Notes: generated from the letters alone by a model not told the origin. Counted from the first letter of the stretch, positions 1-8,656 are shown. The stretch is DNA of 64,000 nt from Actinacidiphila acididurans (GCF_016918855.1 NZ_JADKYB010000004.1:310001-374000); one strand, 5' to 3'. Numbers and translations are program-made.

Positions 1-969
1 GGCGTAGATCGACTGGTCCGCGTCACCGACCACGCACAGCTCCGCCGCGTCGTCGCCGGTGCCGACCAGCTCGCGGACCAGGGTGTACTGGGCGTGGTTG
101 GTGTCCTGGTACTCGTCGACCAGGACGTGCCGGAACCGCCGCCGGTAGTGCTCGGCGACGTCGGGGAACGCCTGGAGCAGGTTGACGGTGGTCATGATGA
201 TGTCGTCGAAGTCCAGGGCGTTGGCCTCGCGCAGCCGCGACTGGTAGAGCGCGTACGCCTCGGCGAGCTTCTTCTCGAACGGGTTCTCCGCCTGGCCGGC
301 GAAGGTCTCCTCGTCGATCAGCTCGTTCTTCAGGTTGGAGACCTTGGCGCTGAAGGACTTGGGCGGGAACTGCTTGGGGTCCAGCTCCAGGTCCCGGCAC
401 ACCAGCGCCATCAGCCGCTTGGAGTCGGCGGCGTCGTAGATCGAGAACGACGACGTGAAGCCGAGGTGCTTGGACTCGCGACGCAGGATGCGGACGCAGG
501 CGCTGTGGAAGGTGGACACCCACATGGCGTTCGCGCGCGGGCCGACGAGTTGCTCGACCCGCTCCTTCATCTCGCCGGCCGCCTTGTTGGTGAAGGTGAT
601 GGCCAGGATCGAGCCGGGGTGCACGTGCCGGGCGGCCAGCAGGTGGGCAATCCGGTGGGTGAGCACGCGGGTCTTGCCGGAGCCGGCCCCGGCCACGATG
701 AGCAGCGGCCCCCCGGCGTGGACCACTGCGGCGGCCTGCTGCTCGTTCAGCCCGTCCAGGAGCTGTTGCGGGTCGAGGGCGGGGCGCGGGGCGCCGTCGC
801 GGTAGTACGCGTCCCGTGGCGGACCGTCGAAGCGGTCGCCGAACAGGCCCTCCGGTACATCGTCGGGCCGGTCCTCCTCCTCGGGCGGCGGCGGGGGTTC
901 CGCAGCGTCGCGGGCCCCCCGGGACGTGTCCAGCCCGGCCAGGAAGTGTTCGTCAAAGAGGCTGCTCAT
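1..969 (-). CDS. pcrA: ATP-dependent DNA helicase PcrA/UvrD, N-terminal part (cut by window edge)
   Basis: Superfamily 1A 3'-5' DNA helicase used in repair and in clearing proteins from replicating DNA. The visible 323 residues start at an ATG (967-969) and run off the left edge. After an acidic, proline-rich N-terminal extension of about 70 residues come the Q-motif region LNEQQAAAV, Walker A (GAGSGKTRV), motif Ia (AITFTNKAAGEMKERV), and the Walker B/motif II DEYQDTNHAQ. The last visible residues are GDADQSIYA of motif III. The nucleotide-binding half is complete and uninterrupted. UvrD versus PcrA cannot be settled from this part, but PcrA is the usual actinobacterial name. It is transcribed away from the neighbouring NlpC/P60 gene. 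Confidence 0.95.
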   Translation of the reverse strand, partial: MSSLFDEHFLAGLDTSRGARDAAEPPPPPEEEDRPDDVPEGLFGDRFDGPPRDAYYRDGAPRPALDPQQLLDGLNEQQAAAVVHAGGPLLIVAGAGSGKTRVLTHRIAHLLAARHVHPGSILAITFTNKAAGEMKERVEQLVGPRANAMWVSTFHSACVRILRRESKHLGFTSSFSIYDAADSKRLMALVCRDLELDPKQFPPKSFSAKVSNLKNELIDEETFAGQAENPFEKKLAEAYALYQSRLREANALDFDDIIMTTVNLLQAFPDVAEHYRRRFRHVLVDEYQDTNHAQYTLVRELVGTGDDAAELCVVGDADQSIYA

Positions 970-1239
970 CGCCTCCCGAGTCTAGGCCGCCGCACCGACA
1001 TCGAACCCGCGGTTCGCCCGGACCGCCCCGACCGGGCGGCCGGGGCCGCGGGCCGGACCCTGCGTGTGCCGCCGCGGTCACCACGGGTGACCGGAACACC
1101 GTCTTTGTATGGCAACCGCAAAAGATTACGAAAAGGTATCGGTGCTTATCGGACACCGGCCTTCCCCCGGCCGAGAGCGTCCGGCTAGCGTGCGGCGGCA
1201 CAAGCGTCCGAAAGGGCGTCCGAAAGGAGCCACTCCCCC
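970..1239. other. Divergent intergenic region, pcrA / NlpC-P60 gene
   Basis: This 270-bp gap must carry the promoters of both divergent genes. A locally AT-richer stretch at about 1103-1145 is the likeliest promoter area for the plus-strand gene. An AAAGGAG ribosome-binding site at 1223-1229 precedes the ATG at 1240. Unlike the next paralogue, I see no ydaO-type riboswitch core here. Confidence 0.5.
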
Positions 1240-2430
1240 ATGGCGACGCACCGTAAGGCCCGTACCGCGCTGCTCAGCACCACCGGACCCCGCGCGGCGG
1301 TCGGCCTGACCACTGCCGCTCTAGCCACAGTGACCTTGTTCGGCGAGAGCGCCAGTGCCTCTCCTGCCCCGACCCGGCCCGCCCAGCCCTCGATCACCGA
1401 GGTGAAGGCGAAGGTCGACACCCTGATGCACCAGGCCGAGGTGGCCACCGAGCAGTACAACGGCGTCAAGCAGCAGACGAACCAGCAGTCCGTGAAGGTC
1501 AACAAGCTGCTGGACGCCGCCGCCCGCAAGACGCAGGCGCTCATCGACGCCCGGCAGACGCTCGGCCTGTACGCGGCGGCGCAGTACCGGGGCGGCGGTG
1601 ACGACAGCACCGGCCGTTACCTGCTCTCCGCGAACCCGCAGGACCTCGCCGACCAGACGCACTTGACGAACGTGCTGGCCGACCGGCAGAAGCAGGCCGT
1701 CGAGTCGTACCGGGTGGCGCAGGCCGCGGCCACCCAGCAGCGCATCGAGGCGGCCAAGAGCCTCAACCAGCTCACCGCCCAGCAGGCCCGGCTCAAGACG
1801 GCCAAGGCGACCGTGCAGAGCAAGCTCTCCGAGGCGCAGCACCTGCTCAACAGCCTGACCGCGCAGGAGAAGGCGCGCCTGGCCGCGCTGCGGGCCCAGC
1901 AGGAGGCGGCGGCGAAGGCGGCCGCGCAGAAGCTGGCCGCGGAGATCGCCGCCAAGCAGAAGGCCGCCCAGGAAGCCGCGGCCAAGGCGGCCGCCGCCGG
2001 CAGCGGTACGAGTACGCAGGGCGGCACCTCGACACCGGTCGGCGGTTCGACCGGCTCCGGCGGCTCCTCGTCCTCTTCGTCCACGGCGGCCGAAAAGGCC
2101 ATCGCCTTCGCCCGGGCGCAGCTCGGCAAGCCCTACGTGTGGGGCGCGACCGGCCCGGACTCCTTCGACTGCTCGGGGCTGACCCAGGCGGCGTACAAGG
2201 CGGCCGGAATCGACCTGCCGCGCACCACCTGGGACCAGGTCAACGTCGGCACCCGGGTGTCGGAGACCGACCTGCAGCCCGGCGACCTGGTCTTCTTCTT
2301 CAGTGACATCAGCCACGTGGGCCTCTACATAGGAAACGGCGACATCATCCACGCGCCGCACACCGGCACGGTGGTCAAGATCGCGCCGGTCACGGAGATG
2401 CCGTTCTACGCGGCGGTCCGTCCTTATTGA
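1240..2430 (+). CDS. Secreted NlpC/P60 (C40) peptidoglycan endopeptidase, paralogue 1
   Basis: A 396-residue exported cell-wall hydrolase expected to cut peptide stems (gamma-D-Glu/diamino-acid type bonds). The first ~40 residues are a basic N-region plus a hydrophobic stretch ending in a small-residue cleavage region (SASASP). Residues ~50-245 are a Gln/Ala/Lys-rich coiled coil as in RipA-like hydrolases. A Gly/Ser/Thr linker follows, then an NlpC/P60 domain (about 283-396). The catalytic Cys is in DCSG (about residue 311) and the His in SHVG (about residue 359), followed by the IHAPHTG segment. The ATG at 1240 has a good RBS. It is followed in the same direction by a close paralogue, pointing to tandem duplication. 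Confidence 0.93.
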   Translation: MATHRKARTALLSTTGPRAAVGLTTAALATVTLFGESASASPAPTRPAQPSITEVKAKVDTLMHQAEVATEQYNGVKQQTNQQSVKVNKLLDAAARKTQALIDARQTLGLYAAAQYRGGGDDSTGRYLLSANPQDLADQTHLTNVLADRQKQAVESYRVAQAAATQQRIEAAKSLNQLTAQQARLKTAKATVQSKLSEAQHLLNSLTAQEKARLAALRAQQEAAAKAAAQKLAAEIAAKQKAAQEAAAKAAAAGSGTSTQGGTSTPVGGSTGSGGSSSSSSTAAEKAIAFARAQLGKPYVWGATGPDSFDCSGLTQAAYKAAGIDLPRTTWDQVNVGTRVSETDLQPGDLVFFFSDISHVGLYIGNGDIIHAPHTGTVVKIAPVTEMPFYAAVRPY

Positions 2431-2839
2431 GAAGCTTTCGGACCGATTCGGGCCGACACCGTCCGATCCCGTCGGATCTCATCCGATCCTGTCCGTCTCT
2501 GTCCGGTTCAGCCGTTCCGTCCAGTCCGCACCACAGAGCACCGCAATATCCTGCACAACGAGTAAGATCACAACTCGATTTCGGTCACATTGCGATCCAA
2601 ACTTCCCAAGCCTCCCAACACTTGACTACGGTAGCCCGCTAGGTGACGCGCTCCCCGCCGGTGACAGCGCCGGCAGCACGTCACCTCCGCTTAATCCGGC
2701 CGGCGGCCGGAGCCGGGGACCCACCAGCACGTTGGGGTGAATCGGACAGACGCCCGCAAGGCGTCCGACCGTAGGGCAGCCTTCCCAGCCCGAACCCGTC
2801 AGCTAACCCGGTCAGCGGTCCACGGAAGGAGTCGCCTCC
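2431..2839 (+). other. Intergenic region holding a long 5' leader
   Basis: About 410 bp between the two NlpC/P60 genes. The first 190 bp hold no gene I can support. A TTGACT at 2622-2627 could be a -35 element, but I cannot place a convincing -10. The rest (from 2641) is the c-di-AMP riboswitch leader of the downstream gene, ending in the GGAAGGA ribosome-binding site at 2824-2830. Confidence 0.6.
2641..2820 (+). ncRNA. ydaO/yuaA-type c-di-AMP riboswitch
   Basis: The leader carries the conserved blocks of the ydaO class in order: CCGCTTAATC (2687-2696), GGGGACCCA, TTGGGGTGAATC, GTAGGGCAGCC, CCCGAACCCGTCAGCTAACC and the closing GTCAGCGG (2811-2818) that pairs back to the start. A perfect 8-bp outer stem, AGGTGACG (2641-2648) with CGTCACCT (2679-2686), precedes the core. 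In this class c-di-AMP binding normally switches expression off. In actinobacteria it is known upstream of wall-hydrolase genes such as rpfA and NlpC/P60 genes, which fits the gene downstream. Identification rests on motif recognition, not a covariance search. Confidence 0.93.
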
Positions 2840-3943
2840 TTGGCGTCGCACCGCAAGCCGCGTCCATCCATACTCGCCACGACCGCCCCGCGCGCGGCGG
2901 TCGGAGTCACCGCAGCGGCACTGGCGTCGGTCACCCTGCTCAGCGAGACCGCGAACGCGGCGCCCGCCCAGCCGTCGATCTCCCAGGTCAAGGCGCAGAT
3001 CGACACGCTCAACCAGCAGGCGGAGGTGGCCACCCAGCAGTACGACCAGGCCACCGAGAAGACGACCACGCAGCGCGCCAAGGCGAACGCACTGCTCCAG
3101 CAGGTCGCCCAGAAGACGCAGCAGATGAACGACACGCGCCGGATCCTGGGTCAGTTCGCAACCGCGCAGTACCGCGACGGCGGCCTCGACCAGACCACGC
3201 AGCTGTTCTTCTCCGACGACCCGGAGCAGTTCCTCCAGCAGAACCATCTGATGGCCCGCCTGTCCATGACACAGGAGCAGGCCCTTCAGACCTTCAAGAC
3301 GCAGCAGGAGCAGGCGAACATCCAGCGGGCGCAGGCCACCGCGAGCCTGAACGAGCTGACCGCCGCGCAGAGCAAGCTGGCCGCCGAGAAGAAGAACCTG
3401 CGGACCAAGCTGGCCGCGGCGCAGAAGCTGCTCAACAGCCTCACCGCGGCGCAGAAGGCCCGGCTCGCCGCCCTCGAGCACCCGCCGACGCCGTCCGGCG
3501 GCTCGTCCTCGGCCTCCTCCTCGTCGTCCTCTTCTTCGTCTTCCTCCTCCGCGTCCTCGTCCTCGGCGGGCTCCAGCTACACCGGGCCGGCCACCGGGCG
3601 CGCCGCCGCCGCGATCCAGTTCGCGCTCGCGCAGCGCGGCAAGCCGTACGTCTCCGGTGGCACCGGCCCCAACGCGTACGACTGCTCCGGCCTCACCCAG
3701 GCCGCGTACCGCGCCGCGGGCATCAGCATCGGCCGCACCACCTGGGACCAGGTCACGGACGGCGTCGCGGTCTCCGAGTCGGACCTGCGCCCCGGCGACC
3801 TCGTCTTCTTCTACTCCGGCATCTCCCACGTCGGCATCTACCTCGGCAACGGCCAGGTGGTCCACGCCCCCCACACCGGGGCCACCGTGGAGATCGCCCC
3901 GATGTCCTGGATGCCCTTCGCCGCCGCGCGGCGTATCGCCTGA
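2840..3943 (+). CDS. Secreted NlpC/P60 (C40) peptidoglycan endopeptidase, paralogue 2, riboswitch-controlled
   Basis: A 367-residue paralogue of the preceding gene with the same plan. It has a signal peptide (cleavage region near NAAPAQP), a coiled coil rich in Gln/Ala/Lys to about residue 215, an almost pure serine linker (about 220-245), then an NlpC/P60 domain with catalytic Cys in DCSG (~282) and His in SHVG (~330). The start is TTG at 2840, chosen because GGAAGGA lies 10 nt upstream and the N-terminus MASHRKPR matches MATHRKAR of the paralogue. A weak start codon behind a riboswitch suggests low, tightly set synthesis. A strong terminator follows 22 bp after the stop. Confidence 0.92.
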   Translation: MASHRKPRPSILATTAPRAAVGVTAAALASVTLLSETANAAPAQPSISQVKAQIDTLNQQAEVATQQYDQATEKTTTQRAKANALLQQVAQKTQQMNDTRRILGQFATAQYRDGGLDQTTQLFFSDDPEQFLQQNHLMARLSMTQEQALQTFKTQQEQANIQRAQATASLNELTAAQSKLAAEKKNLRTKLAAAQKLLNSLTAAQKARLAALEHPPTPSGGSSSASSSSSSSSSSSSASSSSAGSSYTGPATGRAAAAIQFALAQRGKPYVSGGTGPNAYDCSGLTQAAYRAAGISIGRTTWDQVTDGVAVSESDLRPGDLVFFYSGISHVGIYLGNGQVVHAPHTGATVEIAPMSWMPFAAARRIA

Positions 3944-3964
3944 CGGCTCACCGGACGTACCCGA

Positions 3965-4006
3965 AGGGGCGCGGAGAACGTCACAGTTCCCCGCGCCCCT
4001 CGGTTT
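3965..4006 (+). terminator. Rho-independent-type terminator, between convergent genes
   Basis: A perfect 10-bp stem, AGGGGCGCGG (3965-3974) with CCGCGCCCCT (3991-4000), is followed by TTTT at 4003-4006. It lies between the convergent NlpC/P60 and DUF2231-like genes. Its arms resemble the dispersed GGGGCGCGGGGAAC repeat found elsewhere in the window. Confidence 0.8.
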
Positions 4007-4031
4007 TCCCGGCGGACCGTACGCCCTGCGC

Positions 4032-4559
4032 TCAGCCCTTGTGCGGCAGCGGCTTGGAGGAGAAGCCGCCGGTCCAGGCGGCCTTGGCGCCGGAGTCACC
4101 TATGCGGTAGACGTCCACGCAGGCGCCGACCGCGACTATGAGGGCGACGACGACGGCCACGCTGCGGAACCAGGTGGTGGAGGTCCAGGCCAGGGAGGAC
4201 CCGGGGGCGGGCGCGGCGGAGTCGGCGGAGCCCGCCCGGCGGCCGAGCCACCAGAGGGCGGCGGAGACCAGGAACAGGCCGAGCGCCCAGGGCAGCAGGG
4301 TGTCGCCGAGTTCGGTGTGCTTGTCGAGCAGCGGGGAGTCGCCGACGCGCTTCTCGAGCCATTCGCCGGCGTGGGTGGTCAGCGGCACCGAGACGAGGCT
4401 GACCAGGGCGAGCACGGGGAGCAGCAGGCCGAATCTGCGCGCCCAGCCCGGCCGTACCGCCGCGGCCACCACCCCCAGCGCGGTCAGCGGCACCAGGACC
4501 ACCACGACGTGGACGAACAGGATGTGGGCAGGCAGCCCATTCACAACAGTCGGACCCAT
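4032..4559 (-). CDS. DUF2231-like integral membrane protein
   Basis: A 175-residue protein with four predicted transmembrane segments. The first follows the N-terminal motif GLPAHILFVHVVVVLVPLT. A conserved-looking THAGEWLEKRV...HTELGDT segment lies between helices 2 and 3. This His-containing pattern is characteristic of DUF2231 membrane proteins, whose function is unknown. The ATG at 4559 was chosen because the family motif begins just after it; the open frame extends further upstream to 4655 without family-like sequence. It is divergent from the zinc-ribbon gene. Confidence 0.75.
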   Translation of the reverse strand: MGPTVVNGLPAHILFVHVVVVLVPLTALGVVAAAVRPGWARRFGLLLPVLALVSLVSVPLTTHAGEWLEKRVGDSPLLDKHTELGDTLLPWALGLFLVSAALWWLGRRAGSADSAAPAPGSSLAWTSTTWFRSVAVVVALIVAVGACVDVYRIGDSGAKAAWTGGFSSKPLPHKG

Positions 4560-4750
4560 GGAACGCACGCTTCCACACCAACCTCTGAACCGGCTCTGAG
4601 CCGTCCGGCCCGGGCCGGCGCACGCCCGGGGCCCGCCCGCCGCACCGCGGCACATCCGGGGCGCATTGGCCGATAGAGGTCCCGCGCCCGGGCCGTGGGG
4701 CGTACGGTCTGCTCACGGCCACGGCGGCCGGGACGACAAGGAGGTCGGAC

Positions 4751-5074
4751 ATGCGTGCCCTGACGGCGGGTTGGGGGGACTGGCTGTCGGTGTTCGAGGA
4801 GCACTACGCCGCCCTCCCCGCGGCGGCGGAGCGCCGGGCGTGCCCCAACTGCGGGGCCGAGCGCCTGCGGCTGGCGTTCACCGGTCTGGAGCCGGAACGT
4901 GTCGGGTACGCGGCCTTCTGGTGCGACGACTGCCTGTTCGGCATCCATGTGAGCCGCTGCCAGGTGCCCACCGGCGTGCCGATGGATTCCCTGCACACCC
5001 CGGTCGAACTGCGCTCGGTGCGGATCCCCAACTACACGCTGCTCTGGCCCGACGAGGACGAGAGACGAGCCTAG
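4751..5074 (+). CDS. Small zinc-ribbon protein
   Basis: A 107-residue protein with two CxxC knuckles, CPNC (about residues 33-36) and CDDC (about 58-61), forming a probable structural zinc site. A cysteine in the following SRCQ and a C-terminal acidic DEDER segment complete it. There is no signal peptide or membrane segment. A GGAGGT ribosome-binding site at 4740-4745 fixes the ATG at 4751. The product family is not one I can name. Confidence 0.8.
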   Translation: MRALTAGWGDWLSVFEEHYAALPAAAERRACPNCGAERLRLAFTGLEPERVGYAAFWCDDCLFGIHVSRCQVPTGVPMDSLHTPVELRSVRIPNYTLLWPDEDERRA

Positions 5075-5150
5075 CCCCGACCGGAACAACCGGAACGACA
5101 GGAACTACCGGAAGCCCCGCGCCGGGCCGACCCGAAGCCTCGCCAAGCCC
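5075..5150. repeat. Short degenerate 9-bp tandem repeat
   Basis: Between the convergent zinc-ribbon and response-regulator genes the motif CCGGAACNN recurs about four times with 9-bp periodicity (roughly 5080-5115). There is no coding capacity. Confidence 0.5.
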
Positions 5151-5876
5151 TCACACCAGCCGGCGCGCCGTCGCCCACCGGGTCAGCTCGTGCCGGTTGG
5201 ACAGCTGGAGCTTGCGCAGCACCGCCGAGACGTGCGACTCGACCGTCTTGACCGAGATGAACAGCTGCTTGGCGATCTCCTTGTACGCGTAGCCGCGCGC
5301 GATCAGCCGCAGCACCTCGCGCTCGCGCTGGGTGAGCCGGTCCATGTCCTCGTCCACCGGCGGCGCGTCGGTGGAGGCGAAGGCGTCCAGCACGAAGCCG
5401 GCCAGCCGCGGCGAGAACACCGCGTCCCCGTCCTTGACCCGGAAGATCGAGGCGATCAGGTCGGGTCCGGTGATGGTCTTGGTGACATAGCCGCGCGCGC
5501 CGGCCCGGATCACCCCGATCACGTCCTCGGCGGCGTCGGAGACCGACAGCGCGAGGAACCGTACCGGCTGCTCGGGGTCGGCGGTCAGCGCGGCGCACCG
5601 GCGCAGCACCTCGACCCCGCCGCCGCCGGGCAGGTGCACGTCGAGCAGCACCACCTCGGGCCGGGTCGCGGTGACCACCGCCACCGCCTGGTCCACGTCC
5701 GCGGCCTCGCCGACGACCTCCACCCCGGTGGTCGCCGTGGCCCCGATCTCGGCCTGCACCCCGGTACGGAACATGCGGTGGTCGTCCACGAGCACCACCC
5801 GCACCCGCCGCTCCTCCGGGGCTCCCTCTTCCCGGGCCCCTCCGGTCACGTCAGCCTGGCCCGTGCCGCCGCTCAT
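5151..5876 (-). CDS. LuxR/NarL-family response regulator
   Basis: A 241-residue regulator. The receiver domain has the acidic pair in VLVDDHRMFRTG, the phospho-acceptor Asp in VVLLDVHLPGG and the conserved Lys in GYVTKTI. The C-terminal LuxR helix-turn-helix has LTQREREVLRLIARGYAYKEIAKQL and VKTVESHVSAVLRKL. The ATG at 5874-5876 overlaps the stop of the upstream histidine kinase gene by 4 nt (TCAT on the plus strand), so the two are translationally coupled and form a cognate pair. An N-terminal linker rich in Gly/Glu precedes the receiver. Confidence 0.95.
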   Translation of the reverse strand: MSGGTGQADVTGGAREEGAPEERRVRVVLVDDHRMFRTGVQAEIGATATTGVEVVGEAADVDQAVAVVTATRPEVVLLDVHLPGGGGVEVLRRCAALTADPEQPVRFLALSVSDAAEDVIGVIRAGARGYVTKTITGPDLIASIFRVKDGDAVFSPRLAGFVLDAFASTDAPPVDEDMDRLTQREREVLRLIARGYAYKEIAKQLFISVKTVESHVSAVLRKLQLSNRHELTRWATARRLV

Positions 5877-7180
5877 GCCGCCACCCTCTCCATCTCCAGT
5901 TCCACTTCCGTGCCGCCGCCGGGCGCCGGCCGCAGCCGCGCCGAGCCGCCGTTGCGCTGCATGCGGCCGATGATCGACTCCCGCACGCCCATCCGGTCGC
6001 CGGGCACCTGGTCGAGGTCGAAGCCGGGTCCGTGGTCGCGGACCGACACGAAGACCCGCCGGCCCTCGACCTCGGCATAGACCTGGACCGGCTCCCCCGC
6101 CGCGCTGCCACCGTACTTGGCCGCGTTCACCATGGCCTCGCGGGCCGCCTGCATCTGCGCCACCAGCCCCTCGTCGAGCGGGCAGTCGCCGACGCAGACC
6201 ACTTCCACCGGCACCCCGTGCAGGTCCTCGACCTCCGCGGCGGCGGCCCGTACCGCGTCGGCCAGGGTGGTCGGCTCGTCGTCGCGGCCGGTGCCCTCGG
6301 GACGGTAGAGCCAGGCCCGCAACTCCCGTTCCTGGGCGCGGGCCAGCCGGGACACCTCGCGCGGGTCCTCGGCGTGCTTCTGGATCAGCGTCAGGGTGTG
6401 CAGCACCGAGTCGTGGACGTGCGCGGCGACTTCGGCGCGCTCCTGGGCACGTATGCGCATCAGGCGCTCGGCGGACAGGTCCTGGGTCATCCGCACCAGG
6501 TACGGGCCGGCGATCAGGGCCACGCCCACCAGGACCGCGAGCGCCGCCTGCAGGATGCCGCCGAGGTGGCTGCCGTTGCCGTGCACCACGATGAAGCCGG
6601 TGACGCCGGCCACCACCAGGAACACGCCGGCCGCGGCCCGGGCCAGCGGCCAGAAGCGCTTGCGCTGGCTCATCTCGACCCAGTGGGCCTTGCGGGCGTT
6701 GTCCGCCTGCCGCCACACCAGGGCCACGCCCAGGCCGATCACGAGCAGCGGCCACACCGCGCGGTTGGCGGCGCCCAGGTTGAGGTTGTCCACCAGGACG
6801 CCGATGCCGACCGCCAGCGCGATCAGCGCGAAGATCTGGCCCTTGTCGGGGCGCTTTCCGGCCAGCCAGGACCGGGCGTCGCGCGGCTCCTTGGCCTCGG
6901 CGACCCCGCCGACGCCGAGCGGGACGAAGAACCAGAACAGGGCGTAGAGCAGCACGCCTATGCCCTTGAAGCCGGCGAGCCCGAGGAACAGCACCCGCAC
7001 CCACAGCACCGGCAGCCCGAGGTGGCCGGCCAGCCCGCGGGCCACGCCGCCCACCCAGCGCCCCTCCGAACTGCGGTACAGCTTGCGCACGTCCGGCTCG
7101 GGCGCGGGCTTGAGGAAGGACGCCCCGGACGGCCCGCCCGGTCGCGGCGGCACGCCGGAGGGCGGGGTGCTGGCTGACAT
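5873..7180 (-). CDS. PspC-domain sensor histidine kinase (HisKA_3 type)
   Basis: A membrane histidine kinase of 435 residues. After a proline-rich N-terminus comes a PspC-like domain (KLYRSSEGRWVGGVARGLAGHLGLPVLWVRVLF). Several transmembrane segments follow, then the dimerisation and phospho-acceptor helix with HVHDSVLHTLTLIQKHAED. The HATPase_c domain has an N-box around AREAMVNAAKYGG and a G-box in DHGPGFD. The ATG at 7180 was chosen; an in-frame GTG at 7195 is possible. PspC domains are linked to envelope-stress sensing. The divergent neighbour also carries PspC, suggesting a shared envelope-stress function, which is inference. Confidence 0.93.
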   Translation of the reverse strand: MSASTPPSGVPPRPGGPSGASFLKPAPEPDVRKLYRSSEGRWVGGVARGLAGHLGLPVLWVRVLFLGLAGFKGIGVLLYALFWFFVPLGVGGVAEAKEPRDARSWLAGKRPDKGQIFALIALAVGIGVLVDNLNLGAANRAVWPLLVIGLGVALVWRQADNARKAHWVEMSQRKRFWPLARAAAGVFLVVAGVTGFIVVHGNGSHLGGILQAALAVLVGVALIAGPYLVRMTQDLSAERLMRIRAQERAEVAAHVHDSVLHTLTLIQKHAEDPREVSRLARAQERELRAWLYRPEGTGRDDEPTTLADAVRAAAAEVEDLHGVPVEVVCVGDCPLDEGLVAQMQAAREAMVNAAKYGGSAAGEPVQVYAEVEGRRVFVSVRDHGPGFDLDQVPGDRMGVRESIIGRMQRNGGSARLRPAPGGGTEVELEMERVAA

Positions 7181-7378
7181 AACCCCGATCGTCACACAGC
7201 GGCCCGGGCGAGGGCATCAGGGTTGTCCCCCCTGGTTTCCCCGGGGGAAGCCCCCAGGGATCCCCCCAGGGGTGGAGATCAGGGTGGGGTTCAGGGGTGG
7301 ACGTCAGGGTGCAGATCAGGGACGGGCCAGGGTCGGGGCGGGTGCCGCTCGGGCAGGGCCGGCCGTCACCATGGGCGT
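7181..7378. other. Divergent promoter region with G/C-tract repeats
   Basis: About 200 bp between two divergent PspC genes. 7228-7276 is a run of interleaved C5-6/G5-6 tracts with several overlapping inverted repeats (CCCCTGG, CCCCGGGG, CCAGGGG). 7276-7325 repeats (A/G)GATCAGGGT / GACGTCAGGGT about four times. No gene is supported. Confidence 0.6.
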
Positions 7379-8656
7379 ATGACGGACGAGCCGAGAGCGG
7401 CGGACCAAGCGGCGGCCGCCGGGACCGACGACGCGGCCGGGCGGGACCGGCCGAAGCTGACGCGCGCCCGGGAGCACAAGGTGCTGGCCGGGGTGTGCCA
7501 GGGCGGCGGCCGCTACTTCGGGGTGGACCCGGTGATCTTCCGCATCGTGCTGCTGGTGCTCGCGCTGACCGGCGGCATCGGCCTGATCGTCTACGGCATG
7601 GGCTGGCTGCTGCTGCCGCAGGACGACGAGCGGGAGAGCGAGGCGCACCGGCTGCTGTCCGGCCGGATCGAGGGCGCCCCGCTGGCCGCCGTCCTGATGG
7701 CGCTGGCCGGCTGCGGCCTGTACGCCTCGATGATCGGCAACGGCACCAACCAGGCGTTCTCGCTGATCCTGCTGACCGCCACGGCCGGCGCGGTCTACTG
7801 GTCGCAGCGGCGCCACCGGGTGCCTGCGGCCGGGCAGGCCCCGGCGCCCGGCAGCGCGGCGAGCGCCGTGGTGGACGCGCCACCCGCCGTGAAGGCCCCG
7901 CCGGAGCCGGGCGGTTCGCCGTCGTGGTGGCGCGAACCGGCTGCGCGCGAACCGTACTTGTGGGGGCCGGACGACGGCCCGTACGGCGACGCGGACCGGG
8001 TACGGTGGCGGGCCCGTACCAAGGAGGCCCGCCGCGAGCGGTCCTGGGTGCTGGGCCTGCTCACCTTCCTGCTGGCGGTCGGCGCCGCCTGGGTCGGCGC
8101 CGCGGTGGCGTGGCCGGCCGAACCGGCCGCGACCAGCGTGGAGATCGGACTCGCGGCGGCGCTCGGCGTCTTCGGCACCGCCTTCGTGATCGCGTCCTTC
8201 GCCGGCCGGGCCCGGGGCGGCACGGTCTTCTTCTCGCTGGTGACGCTGGCCGGGCTCATCGCGGTGGCGACGGTGCCCAAGACCGGGCAGGGGGTGGGCG
8301 GCACCACATGGCGCCCGGCCGACGCCGGCGCGGTGCGGGCGACGTACGAGCGCGGCGCCGGCACCGGCACCCTCGACCTGACCGCGCTGAACCTCGACGG
8401 CCGCACGGTCGCGGCGCACCTGAACATCGGCGCGGGCCGGGCCGTGGTGCTGCTGCCCCGGAACGCCACCGTACGGCTCGACTACGACCTCGACCTCGGC
8501 GAGGTCGTGCTGCCCGGAAAGGCCAACGACGGGGTGGACATCAAGCACGGCCAGCACCGCACGGTCACCTTCGCCCCCGCGCCGGGCACCCTGCCGGGCG
8601 GGACCGTCGACCTGCGGGTCACCATCGGCGTCGGCCAGCTCAAGGTGGTGCGGTGA
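7379..8656 (+). CDS. PspC-domain membrane protein with C-terminal LiaF/DUF4097-like region
   Basis: A 425-residue protein. The N-terminal PspC domain (~20-85) has LTRAREHKVLAGVCQGGGRYFGVDP and a transmembrane helix ending in MGWLLLPQDD. Four or more further membrane segments follow, with a long basic cytoplasmic loop containing RWRARTKEARRERSW. The C-terminal ~110 residues form a beta-rich region (GTLDLTALNLDG...LNIGAGRAVVLLPRNATVRL...) like the exported domain of LiaF-type envelope-stress proteins. The ATG at 7379 begins the acidic MTDEPRAA leader. The stop overlaps the start of the next small gene (TGATG), so they are co-translated. Confidence 0.9.
   Translation: MTDEPRAADQAAAAGTDDAAGRDRPKLTRAREHKVLAGVCQGGGRYFGVDPVIFRIVLLVLALTGGIGLIVYGMGWLLLPQDDERESEAHRLLSGRIEGAPLAAVLMALAGCGLYASMIGNGTNQAFSLILLTATAGAVYWSQRRHRVPAAGQAPAPGSAASAVVDAPPAVKAPPEPGGSPSWWREPAAREPYLWGPDDGPYGDADRVRWRARTKEARRERSWVLGLLTFLLAVGAAWVGAAVAWPAEPAATSVEIGLAAALGVFGTAFVIASFAGRARGGTVFFSLVTLAGLIAVATVPKTGQGVGGTTWRPADAGAVRATYERGAGTGTLDLTALNLDGRTVAAHLNIGAGRAVVLLPRNATVRLDYDLDLGEVVLPGKANDGVDIKHGQHRTVTFAPAPGTLPGGTVDLRVTIGVGQLKVVR

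Noticed and set aside
1103..1239. Second ydaO riboswitch in front of the first NlpC/P60 gene
   Set aside because: None of the conserved blocks (GCTTAATC, GGGGTGAATC, GTCAGCTAACC) is present.
5877..7883. Very long minus-strand open frame joined to the response regulator
   Set aside because: It is a different frame of the histidine kinase and PspC genes, Arg/Pro-rich; the real regulator starts at 5876.
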